From positions 1,674,001 through 1,738,000 of the forward strand of contig JAHRHY010000003.1 of NCBI GenBank assembly GCA_019671135.1: a stretch of DNA of 64,000 nt, given 5' to 3'. The stretch's first letter is position 1, and each line of letters starts with the position of its first letter. Below the pieces are notes generated by a model, which saw nothing but the letters and a program-made list of their open reading frames with translations, made no database searches and was not told the DNA's origin. The DNA is from Linnemannia hyalina (lineage: Eukaryota; Mortierellomycota; Mortierellomycetes; Mortierellales; Mortierellaceae). Position numbers and translations under genes: made by a program. Shown one piece after another: positions 1-9,905 of the stretch.

Positions 1-1
1 G

Positions 2-82
2 GTTGTCAACTCTTCGCTAGAGATGGTACAAATGGTCGTGAGCACGATGGCCTCCTTTGACACCGAGTCTGAAGAGCCATAG
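2..82 (+). CDS. 3' end of a gene entering from the left (partial)
   Basis: Reading from base 2 gives 26 codons ending in TAG at 80-82, with a coding-like tail (VVNSSLEMVQMVVSTMASFD, then TESEEP). An A/T-rich stretch with AATAAAG-like signals follows directly near 107-115, as expected of a 3' UTR. The piece is too short to name and its upstream part lies outside the window. The other two forward frames hit stops sooner. It could be chance, but the downstream polyadenylation-like context makes a gene end reasonable. Confidence 0.35.
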   Translation, partial: VVNSSLEMVQMVVSTMASFDTESEEP

Positions 83-231
83 ATAAAGCTATGTTCTCTT
101 GGATAAAATAAAGAAACAAAATTATACCTCATTTCATGTGATCCACTCTTTAATGAACCTACTGGAACACGAAAACAAGTGAACGCGACAACGCCAATGT
201 ACTCGTCAGCAATCTACGAGAGCCTATCCTG

Positions 232-285
232 GACAGGGCGGACCGCAGGGAGCTCCTTGACAGGGCGGACCGCAGGGAGCTCCTT
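232..285. repeat. 27-bp perfect tandem duplication
   Basis: The 27-bp unit beginning GACAGGGCGGACCGC occurs twice head to tail (232-258 and 259-285). Because 27 is a multiple of three, the minus-strand frame crossing it stays open and would read KELPAVRPV twice. Whether that frame is translated is unknown. Confidence 0.85.
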
Positions 286-1285
286 GACATATTTCTCCGA
301 GTACATCTTGACGGATCGGAGTTCTTGCGGCACGTCTCTGTCCTGTAAGAGATGATCGATCGACTTGGCTTTCGCGACGCGATTAGATGTCTTCATGTCT
401 CCTCTCGCATGCGTCATTTGTTCGCGAAGTTTTGTTCATCCCTTCTTCTTTTCCTCTTTTACTTTTCTTTCTTCTTTTCATCCTCCTTTCTTCCGGCATG
501 AAAAATTCTTCCTTACCCCCCCCCTCCCCCCCCCCCTCCCCCCTCCACTTTCCACTTGACCATTCAGTTCAAGTCGGCACATCCACGATCCAACTTGTGG
601 TCTTCTTGTTCCATTATACAACACTTCTTTTTGAAAATAAGCCGTTAATAACTTCCCCCTCTTCTAATTCATTTGCTTCTATAAGTAAAGGTTGCCGTGC
701 GCTTGGTAGCGTGCCTGGTGTTTTGATTCCTTGGCACCTCATGTTGCGGGGTTGTGTGCTGTTGTTACACGAGCTAACGTGACGTCGGTAATGACTCTAA
801 ACAACGTCTCATTTCCTTTTTTCACAGCCATTAACAAACATAAAAGCCTGACAAATGTTTGACGGGAATGTTCACGCGGCAAAAAGGGTCGATGATACCG
901 CACTCCAGGATTTTGAGCCCGCGTTCCCGGATGGCGCGAACATTACCTCTAACATCCCCCCATTCTCCTCACCCTAAAAGAGGCTTCACCCACGGTGTCT
1001 TCGCAGTTGCTTGGTTGTCGTCCAAAAGCTGCTGTCTCTTGCTGGCTGAATGATTGGAGTGGGCTGTTTCCTTTTCCGGAAAAAAATTACATGTGGACAC
1101 CAAATTTACCATTTTTTGCTATTGGTGTATATACCACGAGTTCGGGCATTAACGTAAACCCCTGATGCATGGCGATTAAAATAAGAAATGAAGGAGAGGA
1201 GTGAGGCTATGCCGGAAGGGGACCAAAAAAAAGGGTCTTGTGAGATAGCACAAGAAAAAAACGAGAAGGAGAGTTGAAAATGGCG

Positions 1286-1345
1286 CGACACAAAAGGTGC
1301 GCATTTATACCTTCCAAAGGGGATAAATGCGCACCTTTTGTGTCG
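1286..1345. repeat. 23-bp perfect inverted repeat with 14-nt spacer
   Basis: The left arm 1286-1308 (CGACACAAAAGGTGCGCATT...) is the exact reverse complement of the right arm 1323-1345, separated by 14 nt. The transcript of either strand could form a 23-bp hairpin. It lies about 360 bp upstream of the next ORF, outside any recognised exon. It might be a small palindromic element, a terminator-like or cruciform structure, or an miRNA-like precursor; nothing in the sequence decides between these. Confidence 0.85.
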
Positions 1346-1703
1346 AATTCTTAATCATAACAAAGGCTGCGATGATAAAAACGGCAAAGGTAATATAGAA
1401 ACAGCCAATGGAAGAAAGGAAGGAAAAAAGGAAAGAAGGAGGTGAACAGCCAAGCGGTCTGGCATGTTATTTGCTCGCATGTCTCCTCGTCAGGGTGCCT
1501 CCTTGTTCGCCACCTCCTCGTAACTCTTGTTCGTAACTCATCCTAATCCAACTTCTCGTATATTCATACCTTGCTGTCCGCCTACTTGACTTCCTTCTCT
1601 CTCACTCTCTTATTCTCCCATTTCTCCTTCACTTTCTCTCCTTCTTTTAGAACCTCCACTCCTTCTCCCTTGACTCCCGTTTAGTGCCTTCGTTTTGTTA
1701 GCC

Positions 1704-2996
1704 ATGTTCCTGAACGCCTCACAAATGCCCTTTCAACAACTAAGCAAGAAGACACCTCGCTCTTCTTCATCATCATCACGACAAATATCGTTCTTTCAAC
1801 CCCACAACCATCGCCTCGCTACCTTTTTTACCCTCTGCCTTTTCCTCCTCACATCCTTGGTCAACGCTCATGCAACAACAAGCAGCACAACGAGCATAAC
1901 TATCAGCTTCCTGGACACATCAGGCACGCTTCTCCCTGGCTCACAACCGCAGACCCTCACTCAATCCATGTGTATCGCGCTCAACACCCTCGCCACTCCA
2001 GCTACCACAACCACTACCACTACCACCGCAACGCCAGACGACGAAACCGCCCTGCCAAATAATAGCTCCTCCCTCACAACCACATACGCCATCGCAACCG
2101 CCTCAGACCAGCATGCAGCACTCAACCTCTACGTCGACACATACTGTCAAGTCATGGTCTCCGCCACAGTCGGCTTCTGGAACACCTCTACCACCACCCC
2201 ATCCCTTACCGGCATAAGGGCCATCCGATGGGAGGGCACCGCACCTGCGACAATGATCCCCGGAACCCTTTACCCCGTCGCCTTCCCACCCAACATGATC
2301 ATCCAACCCCTCGCCCCCGTCGAAGAAGACGGGACGCCCAAAAAGAAGCATCATCACAAGCAGGAGTTTGTCATGGACCCCTCTAGAGGCCGCGCTGTGG
2401 TGGGCTTGGTATCGGCGATTATGTTTGTCGGGATCGCGATTGGAGTTAGGGAGGTATATAAAGCTGCCCAGTATGTCCCGCCAGTGAGGTCTCGTCCGGG
2501 GTCGATCTTGAACGGGAAAGGTGGGAGAGGCTTTGGTGGTTATGGTAGGTTTAGTGGGGATGGGAGCGTGATTGGAACTGTGGGAGCCAGGAGGGTCAAG
2601 AAGAAGGAGGCCTACTACCGAAAGCCCACCACCTCTTCTCTCTTCTCCCCCTCTGTCGGCGGCGCTGATCCGCAGCAGCAACAGCTACAGCAGCTCTCAA
2701 CGGGCCGGTCCTCGATGACAACATTGGCAACTCTCCGCGCGACAACCTCACCCGTTACGATCGATATGGGCGGCAGCGACGAAAGTTTACCGTCTCTCTT
2801 ACATCCAAGCCAGGGCCAAGGCCAGGGCGGGACCAGTAGCCACTCCCTCGCATCGTCACCACCCCATTCGCGCCTCCACATAGATCTGCCACCGCGCCTA
2901 GAACTCCTGGTCCCTTTCACCCCATCTCCCGCGGAGGGCAACAACAACAACAAATATTCCTCGCTCATGGGGTCCATTGACACTAAACAGCCTTGA
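1704..2996 (+). CDS. Orphan secretory-pathway membrane protein, 430 aa
   Basis: This is a single uninterrupted exon; I take the ATG at 1704. Residues 38-56 form a hydrophobic core (LATFFTLCLFLLTSLVNA) that looks like a signal peptide or signal anchor after a Ser/Arg-rich head. A Thr/Ser-rich, probably glycosylated luminal part with several cysteines follows to about residue 200. Then come a Lys/His cluster (about 212-219), a second membrane segment at about 230-248, and a long basic, glycine- and serine-rich tail. The expected topology is type I, with the tail in the cytosol. I do not recognise the family. A second in-frame Met at residue 8 could also start it. Overlapping frames on the other strand are shadows. 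Confidence 0.65.
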   Translation: MFLNASQMPFQQLSKKTPRSSSSSSRQISFFQPHNHRLATFFTLCLFLLTSLVNAHATTSSTTSITISFLDTSGTLLPGSQPQTLTQSMCIALNTLATPATTTTTTTTATPDDETALPNNSSSLTTTYAIATASDQHAALNLYVDTYCQVMVSATVGFWNTSTTTPSLTGIRAIRWEGTAPATMIPGTLYPVAFPPNMIIQPLAPVEEDGTPKKKHHHKQEFVMDPSRGRAVVGLVSAIMFVGIAIGVREVYKAAQYVPPVRSRPGSILNGKGGRGFGGYGRFSGDGSVIGTVGARRVKKKEAYYRKPTTSSLFSPSVGGADPQQQQLQQLSTGRSSMTTLATLRATTSPVTIDMGGSDESLPSLLHPSQGQGQGGTSSHSLASSPPHSRLHIDLPPRLELLVPFTPSPAEGNNNNKYSSLMGSIDTKQP

Positions 2997-3116
2997 GAAA
3001 TAAAAAAGCCCAAACTGCAATAAAAAAAGTAAAAAAAAAAAGAGTACAAACGCCAAGATGCATGACAATTTTTATAAACCAGAGGACCGACGAGGAGCGG
3101 GGGGGTTACGCTTTCG

Positions 3117-5560
3117 CTAATCCGTGTTGTCTCCTTTGTGATGCCGTGCCAGCACCTCATAGTCGCCTGAGGATGATAAACTTTGTTGCATTTTCCTGAT
3201 CTTGACATAGTTCTGATGGATGTGAAAATGGGGGGAAAAAAGTAGGGCTTTAGTCAGTACTAGTCAAGTGTACTCGACGCCATGCAAAAGCCTGCAGACG
3301 AAGACCCTGAATAAAGGACTTACATATGCCATGATTCCTCCGATTGAGACAAGCAATCTAAAATAAGATGTAAAATTAAACGTGGCGTTAGGAATAATAT
3401 ACGAAGGTAGGAAAACGTTGTTACTCAGGTAGATACCGATATTCAACCAAAAGACGCGAGACTTACCCAAGGAGATTAACAAATGTCAATCTGTCTCCAA
3501 AGATGAGCATGCTCAACGAAATGACAACAATCTCCTTGCTGATTCCAGCAACAGAAAGAGTAACGGTGCCCGTGTTCTTGATTAGCTTGAACTCCGCAAC
3601 GGTCATAGCAAACGCCAGGAGCCCGCCTCCGCCTGCCATGACCAAAGTGAGCGCGCCTGTCCGGAAATCCTGAAAAAACACCGATGACGAAAACTGGACA
3701 AAGGGGTCCTCGATCACCAGGGATAGGATCGACATCAGGATAAACATTATGGGGCTGATGTAGTACAGCGTGGCCACGGGGTTGTCCATCCCGAGTTGAT
3801 CCTTTTGAAGCAGCATCTGGGTCAGCGACCACCGTAGACCCGACATGACAGCCGCCAGAAGCACGAGTACAAAACCTGTCATGTCGAACTGTGTCTCTCC
3901 TGCAACCGTCAGCACGACTCCAACGACAATGACGCCTATAATCAGGATCAAGCTGAGTCGAGGCTTCTCCAGGCGAAAGATGAATGCAAAAATGAGGACC
4001 CAGATTGGGGTGCTTGATTTGATCTATCGAAAGGCCAGGAATAATTAATTAACCACACCCTTCTACTTTCATTTAGAGGGCTCATCATCGATTGAAATCC
4101 CAAGCGACCGTCAATCTTTGGATTGCATTGCTTACCATGGTATAGAAAGAAAGGGTAATGTACATGAGGGATGCATTGGCCATGCAAATCTCCAATGCCG
4201 CAGCCACTGCACAAGGCACCTAGCAGGTAAAAAAATGAAGTTAGAAATGACTTCCTGTTAATATCACACACAATTGAGCCTTCAATGTTCCAATACAAGA
4301 GCTCCTTAAAGCAACAGACTTACCACTTGGGTGACATAGCTGTGCATGGTGATCCTGCCTCCTTTTCCTGACCTTGTAGCATCAAAGACATCCGGCCAAA
4401 AGTGCATGAGACAGGCTGTAATCACAAAGTGGAGTCCAGCATGGATCGACGACACAAACAGGGGTAGGTTAAAGTTCCAATTGTCCTTGCCCATGAGATT
4501 CTATTATTTTTAGCACAATCAACATCCTGGGTGAGTAACGCAAATGCAAGAATACACACGCACAGCGACAAAACAAGGGCCAATTTGCTTCCAGCGTTGG
4601 TTTGTTGATTGCTGCCATGATAATTCATAGTTGTCTGAGAGTATGCACGTCTGCATCTGTGCTCCCGCTCCTGTGCGTTTCGAAGTTTCGAACCCTACTT
4701 TTCTGTATTACCCAGTCTGGCGGGTGTGTAGAATTGCATACCTTATTGTAGATTGACAAGGCCGTGCTAAAAAAGTACCAAGCCAGAATGTACGAAAAGT
4801 TGGAGGCCACATTCTGGGCCATCCGCTTCTTGGGCATCACAATCTGCGGTAACGAGCTCGAGGTCCTGCCAATGTTGATAAACACACTCGGCGCATAGTT
4901 ACTGAAGCTGGATCCGCCGCTGCTCCCTGCCTCCTTCTCTGTTGGCAAGCTGGACTTGCGGATCGGCGTTCCAAGCCTTGAGGGATCCGATGAAGAGTTG
5001 CTGGTAAACACCTGGTTGGTGGAGGATACTGATGGGTATTTGAAGGGTCGTCCAACGTTGACTGTGGGTGATCCTGGTCCAGACGAGGTATTGTGGCCAA
5101 AAGTGGATGCCAAAACAGTTCCAAGAGGGGTGCGTGCTGAAGCTCCTGCGCCAGACCCTGAAACGGGAGGTGTGCTGCTGTGCCCAGGGTGGCTATGACT
5201 GTAGGAAACAGGCGACGAGGGTGCATTGGCATTGTTGCTGCCTTGGTTGAAAGAAACCCCCATTAATGATAGCGGAGGAGGAGTGCCAGAAGCCAATGAG
5301 CCTGTGGCAAGTCCAGAGGTAGCGCCTATTGATTCTGCGTCATGATTATCGTCCTCGTTCTTTTTGCGATTGGCAGTGGCGTCCAGAGCGGGCTGTAAGG
5401 GCGATGAACCGACATGCTGACTGATACGGCGAAAGGACTTTTCAGACGCAGACGGACTCTGTGGCGAGTTGATAGGGTGGTTCTGTGGCGGTGAAGGAGC
5501 TGACTTTGGGATCTGTTGGGATTGACGCCTTGCGAGGGTGGTCTCTCGCGAATCGCGCAT
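3117..5560 (-). CDS. SLC35C2/YMD8-like nucleotide-sugar (TPT family) transporter
   Basis: Six exons (5560-4742, 4500-4324, 4219-4136, 4023-3467, 3357-3324, 3212-3117) join in phase to 588 aa. Residues 1-245 are a disordered Ser/Pro/Gly-rich cytosolic region. After it come the TPT-family core landmarks: FFSTALSIYNK at the end of helix 1, PLFVSSIHAGLHF, ASLMYITLSFYTMIKSSTPI, FVLVLLAAVMSGLRWSLTQ, TVTLSVAGISKE, and a final GGIMAYNYVKIRKMQ. That last signature matches the YNY-K ending of SLC35C2-type proteins. The expected role is a Golgi or ER multi-pass antiporter or transporter of sugar-phosphate or nucleotide-sugar; the substrate cannot be read from sequence. The last exon is small and was found by phase and by the family C-terminus. 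The N-terminal extension is longer than is usual for the family. Confidence 0.85.
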
Positions 5561-6872
5561 GTCACGAAAGATGGTTGGGCTGTTGATGCGAGTTGACGAC
5601 GAAGGAGGAAAGGAAGAAGGTTTAGAAAGGAAAAGAAGGCCGGAATGAGAATTGTTGGACGAGAGAGGGCGGTCAAACTAACAAGGTATGTAGTGTGATG
5701 AGGTTGGTGGTTTGTAAAAGAGGAACGAAGAGTTCGACAGGGTGGTTACGTGATATAAGTAAGTAGGTAAGGGGAAAAGGCTGGATGGGAATCACACTCG
5801 ACGAAAGGGTCAGGAACGAGAGACAGAAAGGAGGAGAGGAACGAAGCGAGATAGGAGAGAGGGCGGGCTGGAGTAGAATCGACTCTATTCAGCGAGGTGT
5901 GTGCTTTTTGAGGTGGAGTGGGGAGTGATGCCTGGATGAGAAAAGGAGAATGGTAAAAGAGATGATGACGAAGAAAGTGAAGTGAAGAGAAGAGGAGAGG
6001 AGAGAAGAGAAGAGGGAAGAAGAAGAAGAAGAGGAGGTAATATTGAAGGGAGGGTGGTGGATGCCCAAGAGAAACTTAAAAGGGTTCAAGTGCCCATTGG
6101 TTCATTTTGCTCTATTACAATTCCTTGTACGTCGTTTGTTTCTCGAGGGTGTCTGTCCTCTCCCTCTGCTCTTTTGTTCCTTTTTGGGTTGCCCCCCACC
6201 TGGGCTGTTGTTGTCTCCTTAGAGAGCAAGAGCACGTACACAGTGTTGGTGCAGAGGCAAAAGGCGGAGGAGCAGGCTGGCGCAGGATTCTTATCATGAG
6301 AGAAGCAGCCTTTGTCTTTTGTCTTTTGCCTTTGCTTCCTGTTTTAACCTATCGACAATGATGTCCCTCGGTGAATGTCCAAATGTCATTGCGGGAGCGA
6401 ATGCTGATTGGTTGTAGAGTCAATTGACCTTGTGTACCTCACGACTCTGCCTCTCCACATATCACATTCAACTACACATTGCCCCCATAGGAATTATCGT
6501 CTGGAGAACCATCGAGGCGACATCAGCTCCTTCTGTCCTGATCGAACGCACTTAGTCCTTGCGAACTACAGCAGCGACTGATGATCAATTGATCCATCAA
6601 AAACGTTTGTTTGTCTCATTTTGCCTGGAGTATTCAATCGCCACCGACTGATAGCCTCTGATGGGCTGTACGGTGAATGGAAGGGGAGGAACAAATTTAT
6701 CTTCTTCCCTTTCCTCACCCTACCCTACCCACCCCTTTGCTCATTCTCCTCTTTTCTTCTCTCTTTCTTCCATTCACCTTCTCACACACACACACACACA
6801 CACTCTCTCTCTCTCTCTCTCTCCCTTTTCATTCATCAACAACAACAACAACAACAGCAAGTCGACATCATC
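5561..6872. other. Divergent intergenic region with purine and microsatellite tracts
   Basis: The region lies between the transporter (minus) and the small predicted myristoylated protein (plus). It holds a long GA-rich tract at about 5930-6050, the 5' leader of the transporter, and a CA/CT plus CAA repeat leader just before 6873. No coding exon was recognised. Confidence 0.5.
6783..6860. repeat. Compound microsatellite (CA)n-(CT)n and (CAA)n in a 5' leader
   Basis: About nine CA units run directly into about ten CT units (roughly 6783-6823), followed by seven CAA-type triplets (6838-6860). The tract ends 12 nt before the ATG of the next gene, so it is probably part of its 5' UTR. Similar CT and CAA leaders occur elsewhere in the window. 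Confidence 0.8.
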
Positions 6873-7505
6873 ATGGGAGCATGCTGTGGAAAACCAGACC
6901 GTAAGGGACCAGGCTACGTCCTAGGCGCATCAAACACCTCCTCAAACGCCTCTGCATCAGACCAACAACGACTCGGAACAGCAGCCGGCAAGGCAAAGGC
7001 AGCACCAGTACCACAACAGCAACAGTCTGCTGGTCAGGCACTAGGCGGCGGACCTGCAAGTTCACCACGGGCACAGGGTGAGCTCTCACAGTCCGCCCTG
7101 GCTGCTCAAAAGCGCGCCGAAGCTGTAAGCGTGAACGCATTCTTGTTGTTTTCTTTCGACGACGACTTATCGTCTGGGACCTAAGGCTAGGGCTAAAGCG
7201 AATTCTAGCTGTCATGTTCATCAGTCTAATCCTTCGCGCTATATTATACTAGGCTGAGAAGAGAGGCGTCCAACAGGGAGGCGGACAGTTGGCCAAGAAG
7301 TTGGCGGACAAGAAGAAGCAGTCTCCCTACGCTGTTGAGGAATCCCTGCCAGAGCCTACCAACGTAAGCCCATTGCATCTTCTTAATACCTCGTTGCCAT
7401 ATTCGACTGCTTACTTGATAGCACCCTCTCTTTCTCATGAAAACCTCATTCACATTTTTTTCTTGTCTTGTTGTTTTCAATTGTTATTAGTCCCAATGGA
7501 ATTAG
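6873..7505 (+). CDS. Small predicted N-myristoylated protein, SVIP-like
   Basis: Three exons (6873-7124, 7253-7363, 7491-7505) give 125 aa; the last exon encodes only SQWN and stop. The N-terminus MGACCGKPDR is a strong myristoylation plus palmitoylation signal (Gly2, Cys4, Cys5). The middle is Ala/Gln/Ser-rich and disordered. The C-terminal third has a helical, charged segment (KRAEAAEKRG, split by intron 1) followed by GGQLAKKLADKKK. The order of acylated MG-C-C start, AA-x-x-R helix, basic stretch and Trp near the end resembles the p97/VCP cofactor SVIP. However, the full VCP-interacting pattern R-x5-AA-x2-R lacks its first Arg here, so the assignment is tentative. A role at ER or lysosome/vacuole membranes would follow if it holds. 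Confidence 0.7.
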
Positions 7506-8011
7506 TTCTAGAGTTTCTCTCTAATTTCTCGTACACACAAAAACTGGACACAAAAGGATGAGAAAAATGGCGCATCAACAACAAACCAACACCACACCCC
7601 ACCCCAACAACACAACAACACAAAACAAGGTCGTCGTTGTTATGCACAGGAAGGAAGAAAGATAAAGGAGCTCTTCTACATTTTAGAACATGTTGTATTG
7701 TTCTTTCCTCGTCCCTGTTGACACAGCCAAAACTTCCCTGCTATTCTTTTATCTGTCAATGCCTCACCCTTCACTGCCTCCAGAAGAAAATAATAAAAAA
7801 CAAAAGCATAAGAGATCGATCTCAAGGCAAAACATAGGCAAGGGGTGTCTGTGCATGTCCTTGGGCTGAATGCAGTGCATTTTGACCATATCCGGAATGT
7901 GGCTTTGACCTCCTCCAGCTATTCCTTTGAGACTTGATCCCGAGATCACTTTTTTTTTTCGAACCATTCTTTCGACATCTCTAGAACAACTCACTCGCAC
8001 ACAGGAACAGG
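7506..8011. other. Intergenic, no gene seen
   Basis: About 500 bp between two plus-strand genes, holding the 3' UTR of the small acylated protein (A/C-rich) and the promoter of the TPR gene. No further structure recognised. Confidence 0.5.
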
Positions 8012-9794
8012 ATGTCTTCGAGTCGCGCATTTAGGGACGCTGCCACCATTCTCTTGGCCGGAGGATCCACCTTCACTCGCCTCCGCGTCACCTCCACACT
8101 TCGTGCATCAACACCCCTCCGCAATGTTCGAACCTCCCACCACCTCCTCCCACGCCAACGCGCCACCGCCACTTCTTCTCGTGGCTATGCAAGCATTTCC
8201 ACAAACACCACCTCTGCCCCCTCCACAATCAACTCAACAATAAGTCTAACCCCCGGAGCACGCGTCATCATCGCCACCACCCGCGGAGTCCGCAATGTCC
8301 TCATCGTTGCTACCTCAACCCTCGGACTCGTCCTCTTCGCCTTCACCGGCGCACATGCCTACCTCGAACAATACAAATGCCCCTCCCCCGCCGGGGTATC
8401 GACTGAGGTTCAGAGGTGTTTGCATGGTGCTTGGGTCAGGGAGGAGATCTCGCCGGATCCGGATGTTGCAGAGGTGTACCTCCAAAAGGCGGTAGAGTTG
8501 GCCAGGAAGGATCTTGAAACCCTTTATGCCAATAAGAATAAGGGCAAGGATGGAATTGATGAGAGGTTGGCGTTTTTGGAGATTGAGAAAGATCAAGCGT
8601 TGGTCGAGGTTCAGAACCGATTGGCGAGGTTCTATGGACGGATTGGGCAGGATGAACAGGCGGCCACAGTCTGGACTCGGCTCTGGAAACTTTCCGAGAA
8701 GGAGGACCCTCGCTCCTCAAGTTCTTCTGAGCAGGTATCTTCGGGACTGGCATCCATGTTTGGTATGGGCGCTTTGGCAGATCGTCCATTGATTTCTCAA
8801 AAGGACGGCATCGCCTATGCCAAATCTGCGGCGGATTGCTGGATGCGCATGGGAGAATACGAGATGGCCGAGGAGGCCCTCGCCTGGACACTCAGCACCC
8901 TCGCCTCTACCACACCAGCGTCATCAACGTCGACAACATCATCATCCCGGATCGAGGAAATCGGACTCCTCTCAACTCTTGGAGCACTGTACGTCCGCCA
9001 GTCGAAATTCGAGTACGCCCTGTCATTGTTCGTCAAGGCCCTCCAGGCTGTCCAGGACCACCGCGCTTCTCAGACCGACAACTCTGTCGAAACCACGACT
9101 GACGAGAAGAAGAAAGCTGAGTTGAAGGAAGACAAAGACATGTGGTACTGCCGGGAGGCTATCCTCACCCAGAGCATTGGCGAAACCCTCTACGGCGCCG
9201 CTACTCGGTCCCCCATTTCCTCTTCCTCCACTACCACTACTATAACCACCACTCCTGAAACAACGGCAACGAAAAAGTCGTCATCATGGAAATTCTGGAG
9301 CTCCTCATCATCATCATCATCATCCTCATCAACGCCCCCAGCAAAATCCAAGGCCGTATCTCAACAAAAGTCCCCACAACAGATCAAGAAGGAGGAAGAG
9401 GCTCTGGGATGGATGCAGAAGGCTTTGGAGATGGCCAAGGCCAAGAGCGGTCAACATCGCGATTGTGACGAGTGTGCTGCCCTTGGACTCAACACCCTTG
9501 GTCTCATCAACGAGGTACGTTTTCTACACTTACACATATACAAGACGCTTTGTTGTTCTCGATGAATTGGGTTATTTCATTGCTGTTGTACTAAAAACCC
9601 CATTTCTACATGTTATGCTATTGTGATAATAGATGGAGGGAAAGAGCGAGGTGGCATTGGCACAGTTCAGGGAGGCAGTCCTCCACGCGACCATGGCCAA
9701 AGACTATGTCGGTATCGACGACTACAACAAGAACATTGCCCGTCTCACTGACACTGATTCAGAATCTATTACCTCTACATCCACCCTTGCATAA
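8012..9794 (+). CDS. Mitochondrial membrane TPR protein (Mgr3-like)
   Basis: Two exons (8012-9514, 9633-9794) give 554 aa. Residues 1-60 are rich in Arg, Ser and Ala with almost no acidic residues, as in a mitochondrial presequence. Residues 95-114 form one membrane helix. The rest is helical, with TPR-like units: DPDVAEVYLQKAVELARKDL; RLARFYGRIGQDEQAATVW; LLSTLGALYVRQSKFEYALS; and at the C-terminus LGLNTLGLINE then MEGKSEVALAQFREAVLHA, which is interrupted by the intron. Presequence, one helix and TPRs match the yeast i-AAA protease adaptor Mgr3 and its relatives; the match is by architecture only. The Ser/Thr-rich loops between repeats are low complexity. The gene converges on the SCYL3-like gene, with 111 bp between stop codons. 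Confidence 0.75.
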
Positions 9795-9905
9795 ACACAC
9801 AAAATACGGCAGCATTGTTTCTTTTCTCATTATTCAATTAGTTATTTTGGCGTTATTCGGGTTAATGTATGAATTGAGTGTGTTTGTCTACCTTTCTACG
9901 AATAT

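Larger units (their letters stand above)
83..1703. other. Intergenic region, no gene seen
   Basis: No convincing coding exon is seen here. The stretch holds a 27-bp tandem repeat, pyrimidine-rich and poly-C runs near 430-555, a perfect long inverted repeat at 1286-1345, and a CT-rich leader (about 1560-1690) just before the next gene. A 67-codon minus-strand frame at 214-417 contains the tandem repeat but has no homology I recognise. Confidence 0.5.

Noticed and set aside
2103..3208. Overlapping minus-strand frames of 192 and 197 codons
   Set aside because: They are antisense shadows of the orphan membrane-protein gene and the terminal exon of the transporter. Their Gly/Arg-rich content mirrors the codon bias of the real strand.
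5326..5676. 116-codon minus-strand frame starting with a hydrophobic segment upstream of the transporter
   Set aside because: It is out of frame with the transporter's first exon, which it overlaps, and is a translation of CT-rich leader sequence.
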